NCBI GenBank assembly: GCA_002413185.1
Contig: DHWM01000119.1
Coordinates: 1-21,661, forward strand
Origin: Actinobacteria bacterium UBA5182
Lineage (GTDB): Bacteria > Actinomycetota > UBA4738
Direction: 5' to 3'
DNA length: 21,661 bases
The notes beneath the pieces were generated by a model that saw only the letters and a program-made list of their open reading frames with translations, searched no databases and was not told the origin of the DNA. A program made the position numbers and the translations under genes. Within the stretch, counting starts at the first letter, position 1, and each line of letters starts with the position of its first letter. Below are positions 6,663 to 15,875 of the stretch, piece after piece.

Positions 6663-8709
6663 TCAGAGGTGCGCCACCGGCCGGTCCAGGAATCCCCAGA
6701 TCCGCGCCCAGATCCGTCCCAGGAAGGAGTGCTGGAAGTGCACGACCAGCTCGAGCTTTCGGTCGATCCTTCCCGCCCACACAGCCCGGGTCCCGGTGAT
6801 CCGCATCGGAACGTTCGTCCACGCGATGCCCATCCCGGACGGCGCCTGGATCACGATCGTCCCCGTGGTCGGCTGCGGCGTCGTCTGCTCGGGGACGCTG
6901 AGGCGATAGGTGCCGGCCGCGCCGTCTCCCTCCCAGGCCTGAGAGATGGCGAACGACAGCGATACCGTCCGGCTCCGCTGGGGCAGGATGTCGACGAAGT
7001 TTGCGTACAGCGGGAGCCCCTTCTCGTGATGAAGCTCCACCGGGAAGGGTCCGCCGTCTTCCGTCGATCCCGTCAGCTGACACCCCGGCGCGCAGTAGAA
7101 CTGCGCCCACGCCCGGTCCTCGCCGGCGACGAGGTGCAGATGCGCGGCCTTCGACGCGCCGGAGGGTCCCAAGGAGTAGCTGGGGGGTGCATCGGCCGGC
7201 GCGTGGTTGGTGAGGCGGACGGTCGCGTCGGCGTGGGCGGTCCCCCCGGGCCCCAGCGTCACGGCGTACCGGATGTCGCGTTGCAGGAAGTAGGCGACCT
7301 TGTTGGCCGCGGCATTCGTCAGCACGGCGCTGAAGAAGTCGCTCCCGGTCGTCCCGAAGTCGCCCGAGACGTCGGCTTCTCTGAAGGCCGACTCGACGGC
7401 GGGGTCGGCCGAATGCAGGATGAGATGCCCACTGCCGGCCGCGGACACCAGGGTGCGAAGGGCGCTCTGCGGCTTCGTCCCCCGAAGGAAGCGGGTCCAC
7501 ACGGCCTCCGCGATCAGGCGCGGCCCCTCGGAGAACGGATCTCGGAGCGAGCTCTGGAGGTAGCTGCTGGCGGCGATGGAGCCGATAACGTTGTCCGCGG
7601 TCAGCGTCTCGCCGATGGCGGGGACGTTGACCGGGCCGGTGGCTCGGAGCATGTCCGACAGCCCTTCGAGGTCGAAGAAGATGGTGCCGTCCAGGTGCTG
7701 GTCCTGGACCTGCTGATACAGCGACTCGATCAGGATGGCGGCGGTGGGAGCGTCCGGCGTCATGTTAAGGTTCAGCCAGAACCCGCCGCCGCCGAAGGGA
7801 CCGTACAGGTCGGTGAAGTCCCGGGATGGGGAGAGAGCGTCGGAGGCCCGGAGGTTCGCCAGTTCCCGTGCGTCCCTGAAAGGCGACAGCGACATCCTGC
7901 CGTGGTCGAGCGTCAGGATCGCGTAGTTCCCGATCAACCCGCCGGTGCCTCGGAACTCCGTAGTGTTCTGGATGGCCACGAAGTATCGTTTTGGGGCCGT
8001 CCTGCCCGGCGAAGGCGGGCATCGAATGCAAGAGCGCATCGGCCGAACGCGCCAGAGGAGCGATCTGGTCGAGCCGGTCCGCGACGAGATTCCTGGCCGC
8101 GGCGACCGGGCCGAGCAGCCAGGAGCTGGGAAGGCGCTCCGCCAGCGCCACCGCGACGTCCACGGAAATCCTCGCCCGGTGGACTGCCGGCGCCACCGCC
8201 CCCAGCCGGTCCAGCGGGATCTGTCCGTTGGTGGGCCCGAGGGAGTTGAGTCCGCCGGGCAGTCGCGCAACCTCAGCGGAGACGTCCACGCCCGCCGAGG
8301 AGATCCGCTCTCCGATGTCCGCGATGGCCAGCAGCGCCCTCGGAGTCCGCCCGAGGTACGGCACCAGTCCGTCGATCCGGAGCAGGAAGTTTCCGCGCTG
8401 GTTCGCCGCCGTTTCGAAGTCGGTTCGGGCCGCTCGAAAGTCCCGGCTGGCAGAGGAGAGGTTCCCGTTCAGGAAGGCCGTTTGGGCCCTCCCCAACAGG
8501 ATTCGCCCGTGGTCGAAGTTTCGGCGCAGGGCCAGAGCTGGGGCGATGGAAAGCACCCCCACCAGGAAGAACCCTCCGGCCGCGATCACGGCCAACCGGA
8601 TTGCCCACCGCCTGCGGCGACGCCATCTGGAGTGCTTGCTCGACGGTGTCGGGGACCGCGGTGGCGTTCCCCGATCGAGCAGCCCGGTCTCGGTCATGGA
8701 TGACCGCAC
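6663..8709 (-). pseudogene. DUF4012 membrane-anchored protein, one frameshift
   Basis: This is a large actinobacterial DUF4012 protein of unknown role, about 681 residues once one base is removed. A basic cytoplasmic start (RWRRRRRWAIR) leads to one membrane helix at about 36-60 and then an extracytoplasmic region. The conserved DUF4012 block reads YFVAIQNTTEFRGTGGLIGNY, followed by DLYGPFGGGGFWLNLN and TGPVNVPAIGETLTADN. The frame breaks at 7989-7992, where AAAA on the minus strand should be AAA (GPK-RYF); removing one A joins both halves perfectly, so a base-calling error is likely. The GTG at 8709 directly follows the TAA of the sortase remnant; an in-frame ATG at 8697 is the alternative. 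DUF4012 genes often lie near cell-surface polysaccharide or sortase genes, which suggests an envelope role (inference). Confidence 0.8.
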
Positions 8710-8918
8710 TTACCTGCTAGCGAAGATGACGAGTCGGTGCGAGGCTGAGAAGCGCGGCGTGCAGGTGGTGAGGACCAGCGTCGGAGCCTTGGTTGGATTG
8801 AGGACCCACACCGCCGTCGGCGACACCTCCTGCTTCCCGGTCACGTGATACTGATAGGTCCGGTAGGTCGTACGGTGCCCGGCGATGGCGACCCGCCCGG
8901 AGGCGTCCCACGGGTGGT
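8710..8918 (-). pseudogene. Class E-type sortase, C-terminal remnant
   Basis: Between the kbl stop and the DUF4012 start, a separate frame reads GRVAIAGHRTTY, then YQYHVTGKQEVSP, then TLVLTTCTPRFSASHRL, ending at TAA 8710-8712. These are the His block, a central strand and the Cys and Arg blocks of a sortase transpeptidase, so all three catalytic residues are visible. The first 100 or more residues, including membrane anchor and most of the fold, are missing. About 20 residues that normally separate the His block from the next strand are also gone. No start codon is present in this frame after the kbl stop. It is therefore a remnant or an assembly deletion of a gene that once preceded the DUF4012 gene. 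Confidence 0.7.
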
Positions 8919-10103
8919 TCAGATCAACTCGAGCCGTACGCCCACCCGCCGGAACGCCTCGAGCGCCTCTCGGAGATCGTCCTCCGTGTGGTCCGCCGTG
9001 ACGATCGTGCGGACCCTGGCCCGTCCCATCGCAACCGTCGGGAAGACGATGGCCGGCGTGAACACCCCTTCCTCCCACAGCATCGAGGAGAGCCGGACGG
9101 CCTTCGCCTCCTCGCCTGCGATGACCGGCGTGATGGGCGTCTCGCTGGCTCCGGTGTCGAACCCGAGGTCGTGCAGACCTTTCTTGAACAGCTCCGTGTT
9201 GCTCCACAGCCGGTCCAGCCGGTCGGGCTCCTCCTCGATCACCTCCAGCGCGGCGATGCAGGCTGCCGCGACCGGGGGGGGTGCCGAGGTGGAGAACAGG
9301 AACGGCCGCCCCCGGTTCACCAGCCACTCGATGAGGTGGGAGGGCCCGGCGATGAACCCGCCCAGGACGCCGATCGCCTTCGACAGCGTGCCCACCTGGA
9401 CGTCCACCCGGCCGTGGAGGTCGAAGTGGTCGACGGTGCCCCGCCCCCCTCGGCCGAGGACCCCGCTGCCGTGGGCGTCATCGATCATCATGATGGCCCC
9501 GTGCTTCTCGGCCACCTCCACCAGGCCTGGGAGTGGGGCGATGTCGCCGTCCATCGAAAACACCCCGTCGGTGATCAGGAGCTGATGCCGACCGGGCGCC
9601 TTCGTCTGCCGGAGCAGGTCGTCGGCGGCCTGGACGTCCTTGTGCGGGAACACCTTGATCTCGGCCCGCGACAGCCGCGCGCCGTCGATGATCGAGGCAT
9701 GGTTCAGCTGGTCGGAGACGATGACGTCCTCCTTGCCCAGGATGGCCGCCACCGTTCCGGAGTTCGCGGTGAACCCGGACTGGAACATGATCGAATCCTC
9801 GGCCCCTTTGAACTCGGCGAACTTCCGCTCCAGCTCGCGGTGCAGGCTCATCGTTCCGGCGATCGTCCGGACGGCCCCGCTCCCGGCCCCGTATCGTTCC
9901 GCGGCTTCGGCCGCCGCTCGCTTCAGTCGGGGGTGGGCTGCCAGTCCCAGGTAGTTGTTCGACGCAAGGTTGATCACGTCACGCCCGTCGAAGCGGGTCC
10001 TGGCCTTCTGTTCGTCCTCCAGGACGCGGGGGTGCAGAGCCGTGCCCGCGCGATTCAGCTCGCCCAGCTCTTCCTTCAGGTAGTCGAGACTGCCCATGCC
10101 CAT
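8919..10103 (-). CDS. kbl: Glycine C-acetyltransferase (2-amino-3-ketobutyrate CoA ligase)
   Basis: This 394-residue PLP enzyme of the alpha-oxoamine synthase family cleaves 2-amino-3-ketobutyrate with CoA to glycine and acetyl-CoA, the second step of threonine breakdown. It has NNYLGL at about 49-54, LNHASIIDG with the PLP-stacking His134, DDAHGSGVLG near 208, and the PLP lysine in VGTLSKAIG (Lys242). The ATG at 10103 follows GAAGGGAG with an eight-base spacer; the length matches the family. It lies 23 bases after tdh, its pathway partner, so kbl rather than the related biotin-pathway bioF is the best name. Its C-terminus appears complete and abuts the sortase remnant. Confidence 0.92.
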   Translation of the reverse strand: MGMGSLDYLKEELGELNRAGTALHPRVLEDEQKARTRFDGRDVINLASNNYLGLAAHPRLKRAAAEAAERYGAGSGAVRTIAGTMSLHRELERKFAEFKGAEDSIMFQSGFTANSGTVAAILGKEDVIVSDQLNHASIIDGARLSRAEIKVFPHKDVQAADDLLRQTKAPGRHQLLITDGVFSMDGDIAPLPGLVEVAEKHGAIMMIDDAHGSGVLGRGGRGTVDHFDLHGRVDVQVGTLSKAIGVLGGFIAGPSHLIEWLVNRGRPFLFSTSAPPPVAAACIAALEVIEEEPDRLDRLWSNTELFKKGLHDLGFDTGASETPITPVIAGEEAKAVRLSSMLWEEGVFTPAIVFPTVAMGRARVRTIVTADHTEDDLREALEAFRRVGVRLELI

Positions 10104-10126
10104 GCGATCGGCTCCCTTCGACTCCG

Positions 10127-11296
10127 TCAGCGATTCGGTCCGGGTTGGGGCGATGGCTGTCCCGACATGTCCGAACCGGCCGGCACCAGGATCACCTTTC
10201 CCGAGCGCCCCGACGCCACCACCTCGAATGCCTCCTCGAACCGGTCGAGCGGAAAGCGGTGGGTGATGACCGGCGAGACGTCCACCATCCCGGTGGCCAG
10301 GAGCGTGGTGGTCTGCTGCCACGTCCGAAAGAGCTCCCGTCCGGTGACACCGAACAGCCGGGCTTCCTTGAAGATGACCTGATCCGTGAGGTCGAGCGTC
10401 ACCGGCTCCGCCGGGAGCCCCAGGAGCGACATCCGGCCACCGGGGGCCAGCATCCTCGTCCCCTGGTCGATGGCCCGGGGGACTCCGGACATCTCCAGGA
10501 CCACCTCCGCGCCATGGCCCTCCGTGGCCGTCATCACGGCCGCCACGGGATCCTCCTGCGAGGGGTCCACCAGCAGGTCGGCCCCCATCTTCTTGGCCAG
10601 GTCCTTCCGGAAGTCGTTCGGCTCCACGCCGATCACGATCCGAGCCCCGGCCGCCCTGGCGATCCCGATCGCGAACAGCCCGATAGGTCCGCAGCCCAGC
10701 ACCACCACGGCGGCGGTGGCAATCTCCGCGGCGCCTCCGGCCACGAACGCGGTGTGGACGGCGTTCCCGAACGGGTCATGGATGGAAGCGACATCGGGGG
10801 AGATCCGCGCGTCGACCTCCCACGCGTTCCGCTCCGGGATGACCACGTAATCGGCGAAGGCTCCATCGAAGTCGACGCCGAGGATCCGGAGGCGCTCACA
10901 GATGTGGGCCCGGCCGGACCGGCACGGTGGGCAGAAGCCGCAGAACACATGGCCCTCGGCGGAGACGAACGCGCCCGTGCTGAGGTGATGGACCTCGGGG
11001 CCGGTCGCCTCGACGTGGCCGGCGACCTCGTGTCCGAAGGTCATGGGGAGCCCGGTGATCCTGCCGGCAGCCCACGCGTCCCATCTGTAGATGTGCAGGT
11101 CCGTACCGCAGATCGACGCGGCGTCGACCTTGATCAGGACCTGGCCCGGCCCCGGTTCGGGCACCGGGATCTCCACGAGCCGTGCGCCCGGTTCGGCGCC
11201 CGTCTTCCGAAGGGCCCGCATCCGGTCCGGCAACGGATGTGATGACGCTGGGGCGACTTTCGACGCGCGGCTGATTCCCTGAGGTTCTCGACCCAC
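10127..11296 (-). CDS. tdh: L-threonine 3-dehydrogenase, zinc-dependent
   Basis: This zinc medium-chain dehydrogenase oxidises L-threonine to 2-amino-3-ketobutyrate with NAD, supplying Kbl. Catalytic zinc ligands are Cys63 (SICGTDLHIY) and the GHE pair at 89-90. Structural zinc cysteines are 119, 122, 125 and 133. The nucleotide site is VVLGCGPIGLFAIGIARAAGA. Counted from the GTG at 11296 it has 389 residues. An internal ATG at 11221 matches the usual family start (MRALRKTG) but has no ribosome site, whereas the GTG is preceded by GGAGGGAG; the extra 25 residues may be real or a misread leader. A neighbouring kbl supports threonine rather than other sugar-alcohol substrates. Confidence 0.9.
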   Translation of the reverse strand: MGREPQGISRASKVAPASSHPLPDRMRALRKTGAEPGARLVEIPVPEPGPGQVLIKVDAASICGTDLHIYRWDAWAAGRITGLPMTFGHEVAGHVEATGPEVHHLSTGAFVSAEGHVFCGFCPPCRSGRAHICERLRILGVDFDGAFADYVVIPERNAWEVDARISPDVASIHDPFGNAVHTAFVAGGAAEIATAAVVVLGCGPIGLFAIGIARAAGARIVIGVEPNDFRKDLAKKMGADLLVDPSQEDPVAAVMTATEGHGAEVVLEMSGVPRAIDQGTRMLAPGGRMSLLGLPAEPVTLDLTDQVIFKEARLFGVTGRELFRTWQQTTTLLATGMVDVSPVITHRFPLDRFEEAFEVVASGRSGKVILVPAGSDMSGQPSPQPGPNR

Positions 11297-11451
11297 CTCC
11301 GACTCCCTCCACCGCTCAGGGCGGCGAGTCAGCTTACGCTGCCCTCCCGGGGGGGTCGAACGGCCGCCCCCGGGGGCCGTGTGGGTGCTCGCCGGTATGC
11401 TTCGTCGGCGAAGGCGCCATCACCACGGTCGAACCCGGGAAGGAGCTGCGC
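11297..11451. promoter_or_regulatory. Divergent intergenic region, tdh and DUF885 gene
   Basis: The 155-base gap between divergent genes must hold both promoters. On the plus strand TATGCT at 11396-11401 fits a -10 box about 50 bases before the start, and AAGGAG at 11440-11445 is the ribosome site. On the minus strand GGAGGGAG serves tdh, and TAAGCT about 30 bases further up could be its -10. No -35 elements or operators are clear. Confidence 0.35.
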
Positions 11452-13113
11452 GTGACGGAATCGGAGACGGCTGCTCGTGACCTCGCCGAGCGGCACTGGG
11501 AAGGACTCCTCGTGCTCGACCCCACCATGGGCACGTGGATCGGCGACGAGCGCTACGACGACCGGCTTCCCGACCCGACCGAGGCGGGGCTGGCCGCACG
11601 GCGAGATTTCCACCAGGGCGCGCTGGAGGAGCTGAAGCGCATCGATCGGGCGGACCTCGACGTCGAGCTCCGGACCACGCTCGAGATCCTCGAATCCGCG
11701 TCCCGGCGAGAGCTGGGCGACATCGAACATCGGATGGATCGGTTCCACGCGGCCACGCACCTGTTCGGGCCGTCGAACCTCCTGGCTCAGCTCAGCTCGG
11801 TGCAGCGCGCCAACAGCCCGGAACGGGTGGAGAAGTACGCGGCCCGCCTGGCGGCCTTTCGCCAGTACCTGGGCGGTACCGAGGAGGTGGTGGCCGGCGC
11901 GGCCCGGGCCGGCCAGACGGTTCCGTCGCTGGTGGCCGACCGGACCATCGGGCAGGTCGAACGGCTCCTGGCGCTGGCTCCCGAGGACTCCCCCGGGATG
12001 AAGCCGGTCCCCGAGGACAATCCGGAGTGGCGAGATCGCATCGCTTCGGTTCTCCGCCAAGACGTGTGGCCCGCCTATCAGGGTTACCTCGACGCGCTCC
12101 GCGCCTACCGCCCTTCCGCTCGCGACACCATCGGCCTCCGCGACCTCCCCGACGGAGACGCCGTCTACGCCTCACAGATCCTGGGGTTCACAACGCTGGC
12201 ATTGGAGCCGCGGAAGATCCACGACCTGGGCCGGGAGCAGCTCGCCGGGATCCAGGAGGAACGCCGTCACATCGCCGAGCGGCTCGGGTTTGCAGACGTC
12301 GAATCTGCGATCGCCGAGCGGAACGCCTCGGGGACCAACACGGCCGGCTCGCGGGAGGAGCTTCTTCGCCTGGTGGAGGATCAGGTCCGCCGGAGCTGGG
12401 AGGCGGCCCCGCGGTTCTTCGGGCGGCTCCCCAACGCGAACTGCGAGGTCCGTCCGGTGGAGCGCTTCCAGGAGGACGACATGCCGGGCGCGTTCTACAA
12501 CTCCCCCACGGCCGACGGCTCCCGCCCCGGGGTGTACTACCTGAACACGGGGCACCTGGAAGCCCGGCTCCTCCACCAGACCGCCACGACGTCGTTCCAC
12601 GAGGCGAACCCGGGTCACCACTTCCAGCTCTCCATCGAGATCGAGTTCTCCGACCGGCTGCCGCTCCGAAGGTTCGGCGGATTCCTGGTGGGGGACTCCT
12701 TCGTGGAAGGGTGGGGTCTGTACAGCGAACGCCTGGCCGACGAGATGGGCCTGTTCCTGGACGACTACGAACGGCTGGGGATGCTCGAGGCCCAGGCCTT
12801 CCGGGCGGGGAGGCTCATCGTCGACACTGGCATCCACGCACTCGGCTGGGACCGCGAGCGGGCGGTGCGGCAGATGCAGGAGACCGGCGCGCCTCGGCCG
12901 GACGCCGAGATCGAGGTGGACCGCTACATCGCCTGGCCCGGGCAGGCCCTCGCCTACATGGTCGGCAAGCTCGAGATCGACCGGTGGCGGAAGGAAGCCG
13001 CGGAGCGGGAGGGCAAGGGCTTCTCGTTGCAGGCCTTCCACGACCGGGTGCTGGCCCTGGGGTCGCTGCCGCTGGCCACGTTGGACCGGGAGCTGCGCGA
13101 TTCGCGGGGGTAG
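11452..13113 (+). CDS. DUF885 family putative metallohydrolase
   Basis: This 553-residue protein of the DUF885 family has the features of a gluzincin-like zinc peptidase or carboxypeptidase. The metal motif HEANPGHH is at 383-390 and is followed by EGWGLYSER from residue 419, which should supply the third ligand, as in this family (HExxPGHH ... EGWxLY). The N-terminal 350 residues are mainly helical. There is no signal peptide, so it should act in the cytoplasm. The GTG start at 11452 has AAGGAG six bases upstream. It is followed 20 bases later by the Cys/Met PLP enzyme and ddl in the same direction, suggesting an amino-acid or peptide-related operon. Substrate unknown. Confidence 0.88.
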   Translation: MTESETAARDLAERHWEGLLVLDPTMGTWIGDERYDDRLPDPTEAGLAARRDFHQGALEELKRIDRADLDVELRTTLEILESASRRELGDIEHRMDRFHAATHLFGPSNLLAQLSSVQRANSPERVEKYAARLAAFRQYLGGTEEVVAGAARAGQTVPSLVADRTIGQVERLLALAPEDSPGMKPVPEDNPEWRDRIASVLRQDVWPAYQGYLDALRAYRPSARDTIGLRDLPDGDAVYASQILGFTTLALEPRKIHDLGREQLAGIQEERRHIAERLGFADVESAIAERNASGTNTAGSREELLRLVEDQVRRSWEAAPRFFGRLPNANCEVRPVERFQEDDMPGAFYNSPTADGSRPGVYYLNTGHLEARLLHQTATTSFHEANPGHHFQLSIEIEFSDRLPLRRFGGFLVGDSFVEGWGLYSERLADEMGLFLDDYERLGMLEAQAFRAGRLIVDTGIHALGWDRERAVRQMQETGAPRPDAEIEVDRYIAWPGQALAYMVGKLEIDRWRKEAAEREGKGFSLQAFHDRVLALGSLPLATLDRELRDSRG

Positions 13114-13133
13114 GCTGTTCGTCAGTGTCAGGC

Positions 13134-14351
13134 ATGGACGACGAAGGCGAAGGCCCCCGGACCGGCCAGGCTGCCGGGTTCGCCACCCGCGCCATCCACG
13201 AGGGCGACATGCCTGCCCGCGGCGTCGCCGAGCAGCCGGTGTCCCCGCCGATCTGGATGACCGCGGACTACCTGTACGAGGGCCTCGAGCATTACGCGGA
13301 CGTCATCAACGAACGCCGCCCGGGCTACGTGTACGGCCGCTACGGGAACCCCACCCACGTCGCCCTGCATCGGGTGCTGGCGTCGCTGGAGGGAGCCGAA
13401 GCCGCGTGGTCCTTCGGCAGCGGGATGGCGGCGATCCACACGGCCCTGACGTCGCTCCTCCGGGCCGGCGACCACATCGTGGCCCAGCGCACGCTGTACG
13501 GGGGGACGTTCGCCCTCCTCACCACCGTCCTCCCCGGCTACGGGATCGAGTGCTCCCTGGCCGATCCGGAAGCCGACGCCGTCGCCGCCCAGATCCGGCC
13601 CTCCACCAAGGTGGTGCTGGTGGAGACCCTCGCCAACCCCACTTTTCGGGTGAGCGACGTCGCGGGGATCGCCGCGGTGTGCGTCGAGCACGGCGTCTCG
13701 CTGGTGGTGGACAACTCGGTGGCCTCGCCCTACCTGTTCCGACCCGTGGAGCTCCCCGGCACCGCGCTGGTCGTCCACTCCACCACGAAATACATCAACG
13801 GCCATTCCGACCTGATCGGGGGCTCGGTGGCGGGCCCTCGACATCTCATCGAACGGATCCGTCACCTCGCCATCCAGCAGGGGACCACGGCCGGAGCGTT
13901 CGAGGCGTGGCTGACCCTGCGGGGAGTGCAGACGCTTCCGCTGCGGGTGGAGCGGCAATGCTCCACGGCGATGACCGTGGCCGGCGCGCTGTCCGGTCAT
14001 CCGAAGGTCGCTGCCGTCGGCTACGCCGGCCTGACGGATCACCCCGACCATGCCCGCGCCGCCGCGCTGTTTGCCGGCAAGGGGTACGGGGCCATGCTGT
14101 CGCTGAGCCTGGCGGGTGGATACGAGGCGGCCGTTCGCATGTGCGATGCGCTGCGGGTGGCCCGAGTCGGTTCGTCCTTCGGTGGGCTCCACACCGAGAT
14201 CTGCCACCCGGCGACCACCAGCCACCGACAGCTTTCGCCGGAGGACCGCGCCAGGGCCGGGATCGGTGACGGGATGCTCCGGGTCGCCGTGGGTGGCGAA
14301 GACCCGGCCGACCTGGTGGAGGACTTTCATCAGGCTCTGGAGAAGGCATGA
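13134..14351 (+). CDS. Cys/Met-metabolism PLP enzyme (trans-sulfuration family)
   Basis: This 405-residue PLP enzyme belongs to the cystathionine gamma-synthase/gamma-lyase and methionine gamma-lyase family. Blocks are YVYGRYGNPT, FGSGMAAIHTAL with the phosphate-binding loop, VETLANPTFRVSD, VVDNSVASPYLFRP, and STTKYINGHSD with the PLP Lys219. The YGGTF segment lacks the cysteine (YGCTF) typical of well-studied methionine gamma-lyases, so synthase, cystathionine lyase and methionine lyase roles all stay open. The ATG at 13134 has only a weak ribosome site; a GTG nine bases upstream is possible. Its stop overlaps the ddl start (ATGA), so the two are translationally coupled. Confidence 0.88.
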   Translation: MDDEGEGPRTGQAAGFATRAIHEGDMPARGVAEQPVSPPIWMTADYLYEGLEHYADVINERRPGYVYGRYGNPTHVALHRVLASLEGAEAAWSFGSGMAAIHTALTSLLRAGDHIVAQRTLYGGTFALLTTVLPGYGIECSLADPEADAVAAQIRPSTKVVLVETLANPTFRVSDVAGIAAVCVEHGVSLVVDNSVASPYLFRPVELPGTALVVHSTTKYINGHSDLIGGSVAGPRHLIERIRHLAIQQGTTAGAFEAWLTLRGVQTLPLRVERQCSTAMTVAGALSGHPKVAAVGYAGLTDHPDHARAAALFAGKGYGAMLSLSLAGGYEAAVRMCDALRVARVGSSFGGLHTEICHPATTSHRQLSPEDRARAGIGDGMLRVAVGGEDPADLVEDFHQALEKA

Positions 14352-15511
14352 CGCTGCCGGGGGGCCCGGCTCGCCGGGGGCCGAGGCGCCGTGTGGCGCT
14401 CGTGTTCGGAGGGCGGTCGGCCGAACACGAGATCTCCGTGGTCTCCGCCGGGTCGGTCCTGGCGGCCCTCGACCCCGAGCGCTACGACGTCCTCACCATC
14501 GGCATCGACAAGGCCGGACGATGGCATCGCCTGCCTGGGCTGCCCGGGCCCGTCGAAGGCGGCGGGGCGCTCCCGTCCGTTCGGGGAGACCAGGGCCCGG
14601 GGATCGCACTGTCCAGAGAGCGGGGCGACGCCGCCCTGGTAGGGGAGGACGGAATCCGGGAGGAGATCGACGTGGTCTTTCCCATCCTGCACGGGCCGTA
14701 CGGCGAGGATGGAACCATCCAGGGCATGCTCGAGCTGGCGGGCGTGCCTTACGTCGGCGCCGGCGTCCTGGCGTCGGCGCTCGGCATGGACAAGGACATC
14801 CAGAAGGTCGTGTTCGCAGCTGCCGGGCTTCCCGTGGTGCCGTACCTGCCGGTGCCCGAGCGCGAATGGGAGGACGACCGCGACGGCGTGGAAGCCCGAG
14901 CCGCAGGTCTGGGCCTCCCCTTGTTCGTCAAGCCCGCCACGCTCGGCTCGTCGGTGGGGATCTCGAAGGTAAAGAAGCTTGACGAATTGGCCGGAGCGAT
15001 GGAGGAAGCTCTGTCCTACGCCCGGAAGGCCGTGATCGAGCGGGCCATGGAGGGCGCCCGGGAGATCGAATGCGCCGTGCTGGGCAACGACGACCCGGTG
15101 GCATCCGTCCCGGGGGAGATTCTGCCTGGGGCGGAGTGGTACGACTACCGGGCCAAATATCTGGACCAGGGGACCACGCTGGAGATCCCGGCGGCCCTCC
15201 CTGACGCGGTTGCCGAGGCCGTCCAGCGGATGTCGATCACGGCCTTCCGGGCCATCGAAGGCGCCGGCATGGCCCGGGTGGACTTCTTCTACCGTGAGCC
15301 TGACGAGGTCGTGGTGAACGAGATCAACACGATCCCGGGATTCACCACGGTGTCGATGTATCCCAAGCTGTGGGAGGCGTCGGGGCTCTCCTACCCGGAG
15401 CTGGTGGACCGGCTGGTGGAGCTGGCGATCGAACGGCACCACCGGGAGCGCAAGCGCGGCCGCGTCCCGGATGAGGATCCCCCCTCGGCAAGGAACACGC
15501 CTCCACCATGA
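14348..15511 (+). CDS. ddl: D-alanine--D-alanine ligase
   Basis: This cytoplasmic ATP-grasp enzyme joins two D-alanines for peptidoglycan precursors. Motifs are GGRSAEHEIS (21-30), HGPYGEDGTIQG (115-126), KPATLGSSVG (195-204), EWYDYRAKY near 265 with a tyrosine in the omega loop, and NEINTIPGFTTVSMYPKLW from 324, with metal ligands. At 387 residues it is slightly longer than usual because of a short charged tail after the last helix and a basic leader of about 14 residues. The ATG at 14348 overlaps the preceding stop. In many Actinobacteria ddl sits directly by gpsA; here the two are about 7.7 kb apart, separated by threonine, surface and peptide genes. Confidence 0.95.
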   Translation: MTLPGGPARRGPRRRVALVFGGRSAEHEISVVSAGSVLAALDPERYDVLTIGIDKAGRWHRLPGLPGPVEGGGALPSVRGDQGPGIALSRERGDAALVGEDGIREEIDVVFPILHGPYGEDGTIQGMLELAGVPYVGAGVLASALGMDKDIQKVVFAAAGLPVVPYLPVPEREWEDDRDGVEARAAGLGLPLFVKPATLGSSVGISKVKKLDELAGAMEEALSYARKAVIERAMEGAREIECAVLGNDDPVASVPGEILPGAEWYDYRAKYLDQGTTLEIPAALPDAVAEAVQRMSITAFRAIEGAGMARVDFFYREPDEVVVNEINTIPGFTTVSMYPKLWEASGLSYPELVDRLVELAIERHHRERKRGRVPDEDPPSARNTPPP

Positions 15512-15533
15512 GCTCCCGCCTCCGATCCCGCCT

Positions 15534-15550
15534 CCGCCCGGCGAGGGCGG
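15534..15550 (+). terminator. GC hairpin after ddl, possible terminator
   Basis: CCGCCC and GGGCGG form a 6-bp stem with a GGCGA loop, 22 bases after the ddl stop. The outer bases CCCGCC upstream offer alternative pairing with GGCGGG. There is no T-run, which is common in very GC-rich genomes. The 130 bases between ddl and the AsnC-domain gene show nothing else. Confidence 0.4.
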
Positions 15551-15641
15551 GTGGGCTTCGCCGCAGGGTCCGCCGCCATGGAGTTACCGGCAACGCCGCC
15601 AGACGAACGGCAGGGCCATCGCGGCGTGCGTGCCGAGAGCG

Positions 15642-15875
15642 TTACAGGTGAACGACGGGGCAGGTCAGGGTACGGGTGATGCCGTCCACGGCCTGAATCT
15701 TCGCCACCACGAGCTTGCCGAGCTCGTCCACGTTCTTGGCTTCGGCCCGCACGATGACGTCGTACGGTCCCGTGACGTCCTCGGCCATGGCGACACCCTT
15801 GATGGCCGCGACCTCCTTCGCCACCTGAGCCGCCTTCCCGACCTCGGTCTGGATGAGGATGTAGGCGTTGACCAT
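15642..15875 (-). CDS. Lrp/AsnC ligand-binding-domain protein (RAM domain only)
   Basis: This 77-residue protein consists only of the ligand-binding (RAM) half of Lrp/AsnC regulators: VNAYILIQTEVGKAAQVAKEV, GPYDVIVRAEAKNVDELGKLV and a final strand RTLTCPVVHL. There is no helix-turn-helix, so it cannot bind DNA alone. Relatives form rings that sense amino acids and may partner with full-length regulators or enzymes. The ATG at 15875 has GGAGGT five bases upstream; a GTG two codons earlier overlaps that site and is less likely. Single-domain AsnC proteins occur beside ddl and thiL in other Actinobacteria, so the position looks conserved. Confidence 0.88.
   Translation of the reverse strand: MVNAYILIQTEVGKAAQVAKEVAAIKGVAMAEDVTGPYDVIVRAEAKNVDELGKLVVAKIQAVDGITRTLTCPVVHL

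Noticed and set aside
6669..8249. Long plus-strand open frame (526 codons) opposite the DUF4012 gene
   Set aside because: Its product is low-complexity Arg/Gly/Pro/His sequence without domains, and the minus strand holds a recognised family; such antisense frames are typical of GC-rich DNA.
8988..11242. Long plus-strand open frames opposite kbl and tdh
   Set aside because: Composition is that of antisense shadows, and both minus-strand genes have full family motifs.
11535..13133. Plus-strand open frame running through the DUF885 gene in another frame into the PLP enzyme
   Set aside because: The upstream part is Arg/Gly/Pro-rich shadow sequence; the PLP enzyme has a proper start at 13134 and the DUF885 frame has conserved zinc motifs.
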